7,814 nt of DNA from contig JAQWCT010000126.1 of the NCBI GenBank assembly GCA_028705785.1, positions 1 through 7,814 of the forward strand. Direction: 5' to 3'. The position numbers and the translations under genes were made by a program. This stretch comes from Sulfurospirillaceae bacterium. Lineage in GTDB: Bacteria > Campylobacterota > Campylobacteria > Campylobacterales > Sulfurospirillaceae. This document shows, piece by piece, positions 5,012 through 7,814 of the stretch. Under the pieces are notes generated by a model, which saw nothing but the letters and a program-made list of their open reading frames with translations, was not told the origin of the DNA and searched no databases. The stretch's first letter is position 1, and each line of letters begins with the position of its first letter.

Positions 5012-7727
5012 TTACGAGTTCACACCGCTGTGCTCCAAGATAGCAGATATATCCCTCCACAGGCATACCATAAATCTGATGCAAGGCTTCTTGATACTTC
5101 GCAACTTGTACTTGATGTTTTTCGTGCAGTGTGCGGGAACTTTTATAGTCGATGACTACTATCTTGTCTTTGTATTCGAGCAATAAGTCGATTTGGTACC
5201 GTGCTTCTTGATAAAAAAGTGGCTGTTCTTTGTAACATTTTGCACCCTCAAGTAATGCTACAAAATCTTTTGAAGCAAGGAGTATTTCAACCCTTTGGCA
5301 AATATCGCCCAGTGCTTTTTCATCCAAAAGCTTTGTATATCTGTTGGTAAGCGCAGTGTACGCATCAGACAATGATAAAGGATGAAAGGAACTTAGCATC
5401 TCCAACATATAGTGCATAGCAATACCAAATGATATCGCTTGAATATCACTAGGTTCATTCTCTTCGCTCAAGGCGACCACTTCTTGAGAACCGTATTTAT
5501 GAGGTATATGCACAATGACTTTGTTTGATTCTTCTTTTTCTACACTCTGCTTGACGCAAATTTGACCGATTTCACATGAACTTAGTTCAAGTATTTCAAA
5601 AGCACTCTCTTCTTCTTTAGCACAGACAAGAAGGGAACTTTTAGCGCGTGTAAAGGCGACATACAAAGCATTGAGTTTATCTTCACTGCTAAGGATTTTT
5701 TCTTTTTCTTTGGCGTTGGCATAAAGTTTATCAACATGCTCTCTGCCTGCGATATTGAGGTAAACTCCACTGATATCGATATCATTGTATTCATATAAAA
5801 TCGTATGGCTGTTGTTATTTTCTTTGGTGAACCTATCGATAAGTACAACATGTTCAAACTCTAATCCTTTTGATTTATGCACCGTCAATACTCTAAGCCC
5901 ATCTCTGTCCTCACTCTTTGCCTCATCGCTCAACTCTTCGAGTGCAAACAAAAAGGATTCGATGTCTTCAAATCGCCGTGCCACTTCAATAAATTTCAAG
6001 ACATCCACACTCTCTTCAAAGAGTTTAAAAGTATCAACTATTTTGACGACAAGCTCCAAAGGAGGTGTGCCAATATCAAAGTTGTACATCTCTAACTTAT
6101 CATTCCAAGAGCGCCCGATAAGCGTTAAAAAGTGCGCAAGATAAATCTTCTCTTTAAAATAGAGGTATTTGATAAAATAGATAATAGCCTTAACACTGTT
6201 CACTTCCACCAATCGTAAAGTCGCTTCAAGCCTTACATGTAAATGCTCAAAGTGGGATTGCATCAACTCTTTCATCGTATTGGCATCTTTGTTGGTGTAG
6301 ACTAAAAGAGCGATGTCGTGAGGTTTGACACCACTTTTTAACAATCGCTCAACTGAGGCTATCACGCTTTTTTCAACCTCATTATCTTTGATGACTTGTA
6401 CAAAACCTTCATTCCCAACTTTGGCAACTTTTTGAGGCTCATAAGAGGCAATTTTATCCGTAAATAAGTGATTGACAAACTCGACGATATGTTTGGTACT
6501 TCGATAATTGGTATCCAAAGTCTCTACATGTAAAGAAAGTTTTTCTTTCGCATATCCAAAAAGCTCTTTTGCGCCTCCACGAAAGCGATAGATCGACTGC
6601 TTTACATCGCCCACAAAAAAGAGTGTTTTAAAGCTTTTGACACCCACACCTGAGCGAATCTCTTCGATAATGGGCTCTAGGATTTTGTATTGTAAGACAC
6701 TCGTATCTTGAAACTCGTCGATTAAAAGATGCTCTATCGCGCCATCAAGCCTGAAGTACAAAAAGTCTTTGGCTATCTCTTTTTGCAAAAGTGTGTAGAG
6801 TCTATTGGTCACATCGGTGAAACTCAGCTGTGAAAACTCTTTGGAAACTTGTAGAAGTGCTCTATCGTAAAGCTCAAACAGCTTTCCCATCTCGCCTAAA
6901 AAGTAAGCTTCTTTGGCTTCAAAATACGCGTGGATTGCTCTTTTCAATCTCACTAATAACCCATTTGTCTCATCATTGGCATACTTTGCATATACCCAAT
7001 ATCCAAAGTCATCATGCGATAAAAATCCACTTTTCATCAACTTTTCCATATTCGTTGAGTCAAAAGTTTTCAAGCCCTGATTTCCAAGTCCTAATTTCTC
7101 AAAAGTATCTTTAATCTGCCCAAGAATCTCAAAGATACTCAATGGAGAAACATAGTCGCACCTTTGGATGCTCGTTATATCAAATTCACCCTTTTTCTGA
7201 TACAACCTATCCAACAGTGCAAATATATCACCTAGTTTTTTGTTTTCATTCAAGCTAAACGCAATCAGTGCTTGATAAAGATTGGCACCCTGAGCCTGCT
7301 TTAAAAATCGCTCCAAAACCTCTTCATATAAGCCTGTGTGGTCGGTTTTAAAATCAGGCATCAAACCTACATGTAAAGCAAATTGACGCAAGATGCCACC
7401 AAAGAACGCATCGAGTGTTGAGATTTTAATATCCGCTTGTAAAAGACTTTGCATGACACTGTTTTTTTGTGCCAAAACAGCTTCTCTGCTTTTTCCTGTC
7501 TGTTGACAAATCGCATCTAGTTCATCTTTGAATTCAAGATTTTTAAGTGTTTCGAAGATTCTTTGCTTCATCTCAGCAGCGGACTTGTTGGTAAAAGTGA
7601 GGGCGACGATCTTTTGCGGATTTGCCCCTAAAAAAAGTAAAGAGAGATACCGAACACTGAGCGCAAAAGTTTTGCCACTTCCTGCACTTGCTTCAAGCGC
7701 AAGATAAGATTTAAAATTATCACTCAT
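4992..7727 (-). CDS. addA: AddA/RecB-like helicase-nuclease (UvrD superfamily I helicase plus PD-(D/E)XK nuclease)
   Basis: Catalytic subunit of an AddAB-type double-strand-break resection enzyme. It has 911 residues, shorter than the roughly 1,230 of Bacillus AddA but usual for Campylobacterota. Helicase motifs appear in order: Walker A ASAGSGKT (13-20), Ia ALTFTNKSAAEMKQR (42-56), Ib STLDAFFG (103-110), II LLIDEFQDTS (334-343), III FVGDVKQSIYRFRGG (371-385), IV LDTNYRS (404-410), V LTVHKSKGLEFEHVVLID (614-631) and VI NALYVAFTRAK (686-696). The C-terminal nuclease has GIAMHYMLE (His772), then Asp847, Asp860 and Lys862 (QIDLLL, VVIDYKSS) and QVQVAKYQEAL (872-882). Both activities therefore look intact. 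I start at the ATG at 7727, with GAGAGGA six bases upstream and homology beginning at once; an upstream in-frame ATG at 7775 lies within addB. The start overlaps the addB stop by four bases. It carries three copies of the TACATGTA word. Confidence 0.94.
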   Translation of the reverse strand: MSDNFKSYLALEASAGSGKTFALSVRYLSLLFLGANPQKIVALTFTNKSAAEMKQRIFETLKNLEFKDELDAICQQTGKSREAVLAQKNSVMQSLLQADIKISTLDAFFGGILRQFALHVGLMPDFKTDHTGLYEEVLERFLKQAQGANLYQALIAFSLNENKKLGDIFALLDRLYQKKGEFDITSIQRCDYVSPLSIFEILGQIKDTFEKLGLGNQGLKTFDSTNMEKLMKSGFLSHDDFGYWVYAKYANDETNGLLVRLKRAIHAYFEAKEAYFLGEMGKLFELYDRALLQVSKEFSQLSFTDVTNRLYTLLQKEIAKDFLYFRLDGAIEHLLIDEFQDTSVLQYKILEPIIEEIRSGVGVKSFKTLFFVGDVKQSIYRFRGGAKELFGYAKEKLSLHVETLDTNYRSTKHIVEFVNHLFTDKIASYEPQKVAKVGNEGFVQVIKDNEVEKSVIASVERLLKSGVKPHDIALLVYTNKDANTMKELMQSHFEHLHVRLEATLRLVEVNSVKAIIYFIKYLYFKEKIYLAHFLTLIGRSWNDKLEMYNFDIGTPPLELVVKIVDTFKLFEESVDVLKFIEVARRFEDIESFLFALEELSDEAKSEDRDGLRVLTVHKSKGLEFEHVVLIDRFTKENNNSHTILYEYNDIDISGVYLNIAGREHVDKLYANAKEKEKILSSEDKLNALYVAFTRAKSSLLVCAKEEESAFEILELSSCEIGQICVKQSVEKEESNKVIVHIPHKYGSQEVVALSEENEPSDIQAISFGIAMHYMLEMLSSFHPLSLSDAYTALTNRYTKLLDEKALGDICQRVEILLASKDFVALLEGAKCYKEQPLFYQEARYQIDLLLEYKDKIVVIDYKSSRTLHEKHQVQVAKYQEALHQIYGMPVEGYICYLGAQRCELVKSLYNT
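6233..6243. repeat. TACATGTA word, copy 5 (TTACATGTAAA)
   Basis: Within addA, encoding Leu-His-Val (residues 496-498) on the - strand. Flanked by TGC rather than the more common AGCA. Confidence 0.6.
6524..6535. repeat. TACATGTA word, copy 6 (CTACATGTAAAG)
   Basis: Within addA just upstream of helicase motif IV, encoding Leu-His-Val (residues 399-401). It lies 291 bases from copy 5. Confidence 0.6.
7367..7378. repeat. TACATGTA word, copy 7 (CTACATGTAAAG)
   Basis: Within addA shortly after motif Ib, encoding Ala-Leu-His-Val (residues 117-120). It continues into CA, matching copies 2 and 3 (AAAGCA). Confidence 0.6.
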
Positions 7728-7814
7728 ACCAAATCCTCTCTTCCGCACAGTAGCACATAAGGGCAAAATTTGCATGATTTAAGGGATTCACACTTTTCAA
7801 AACCACTCATAGGC
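7724..7814 (-). CDS. addB: AddB C-terminal tail (iron-sulfur cysteine cluster), 5' part outside window
   Basis: The last 29 codons of a gene continuing beyond the window, followed by TGA (complement of 7724-7726). The peptide contains CKFCPYVLLCGRED, a CxxCx5C cluster with the same spacing as the three C-terminal [4Fe-4S] cysteines of Bacillus AddB (Cys1121, 1124 and 1130 as I recall). A fourth cysteine lies six residues before the cluster. This tail, directly upstream of addA and overlapping its ATG by four bases (ATGA), identifies the partner nuclease subunit. In AddB the cluster stabilises the nuclease domain. The rest of the protein is not visible, so helicase-like and nuclease domains cannot be checked. 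A generic PD-(D/E)XK family annotation is the fallback. Confidence 0.82.
   Translation of the reverse strand, partial: PMSGFEKCESLKSCKFCPYVLLCGREDLV
7734..7740 (-). promoter_or_regulatory. Ribosome-binding site that sets the addA start
   Basis: GAGAGGA on the - strand, six bases before the ATG at 7727 and within the addB coding end. It decides between this ATG and the in-frame one at 7775, which has no comparable site. Confidence 0.75.

Noticed and set aside
2046..7378. TACATGTA copies as a CRISPR, insertion-sequence end or REP-type element
   Set aside because: The words are only 8-14 bases, irregularly spaced, lie mostly within intact conserved genes and have no shared longer flanks, duplications or transposase.
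7728..7775. An upstream ATG at 7775 as the start of addA
   Set aside because: The 16 extra residues overlap the AddB cysteine tail in another frame and do not resemble AddA, and the good ribosome-binding site lies before 7727.
1..7814. A novel defence or mobile island
   Set aside because: All large genes are recognisable housekeeping or repair genes in a plausible chromosomal order, with no integrase, phage gene or sharp composition break seen by eye.

Overview
The window is bacterial chromosome, A+T-rich and densely coded, most likely from the Campylobacterota (Epsilonproteobacteria). Sulfurospirillum or a close relative is my best guess. The main support is the block addB-addA-rplM-rpsI on one strand, which is the order I remember from Campylobacter jejuni. 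A short AddA-type RecB-like helicase-nuclease of about 911 residues and a formate-dependent PurT fit the same group. The genus is inference; no rRNA or marker gene settles it.

Layout. (1) Positions 1-1956, + strand: the 3' end of tag (3-methyladenine DNA glycosylase I), an MmcQ/YjbR-family protein and an iron-containing alcohol dehydrogenase of the YqhD/BdhA type. They are tightly spaced, look like one transcription unit and end at a hairpin terminator. (2) 1962-3592, - strand: purT followed by a DUF523/TudS-like protein with three conserved cysteines, joined by a one-base TAATG stop/start overlap. (3) 3593-3717: a compact divergent promoter region with overlapping -10 elements and a 14-bp perfect palindrome. 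(4) 3718-4002, + strand: a small protein with one predicted membrane helix. (5) 4003-4091: two hairpins between convergent genes. (6) 4092-4917, - strand: rpsI and rplM. (7) 4992-7814, - strand: addA and the last 29 codons of addB, which overlap by four bases. No stretch over 300 bases lacks a gene. I saw no tRNA, rRNA, CRISPR array, insertion sequence or phage gene.

How the genes relate. Tag (base excision repair) and AddAB (double-strand break processing) are both DNA-repair functions, but they sit in separate units. PurT makes formyl-GAR from formate and ATP in purine synthesis. Its partner resembles thiouracil desulfidase, so a nucleobase-related role is possible but unproven. rplM and rpsI are a standard ribosomal pair.

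The most notable unexplained signal is a palindromic word, yTACATGTAA (y = C or T), found seven times between 2046 and 7376. By a rough composition estimate about 0.2 copies of its TACATGTA core would be expected. Six copies lie inside genes and one in the purT divergent promoter region. It does not look like a conventional repeat element. It may be a genome-wide recognition word of unknown role. I see no multi-gene novel defence or metabolic system here.
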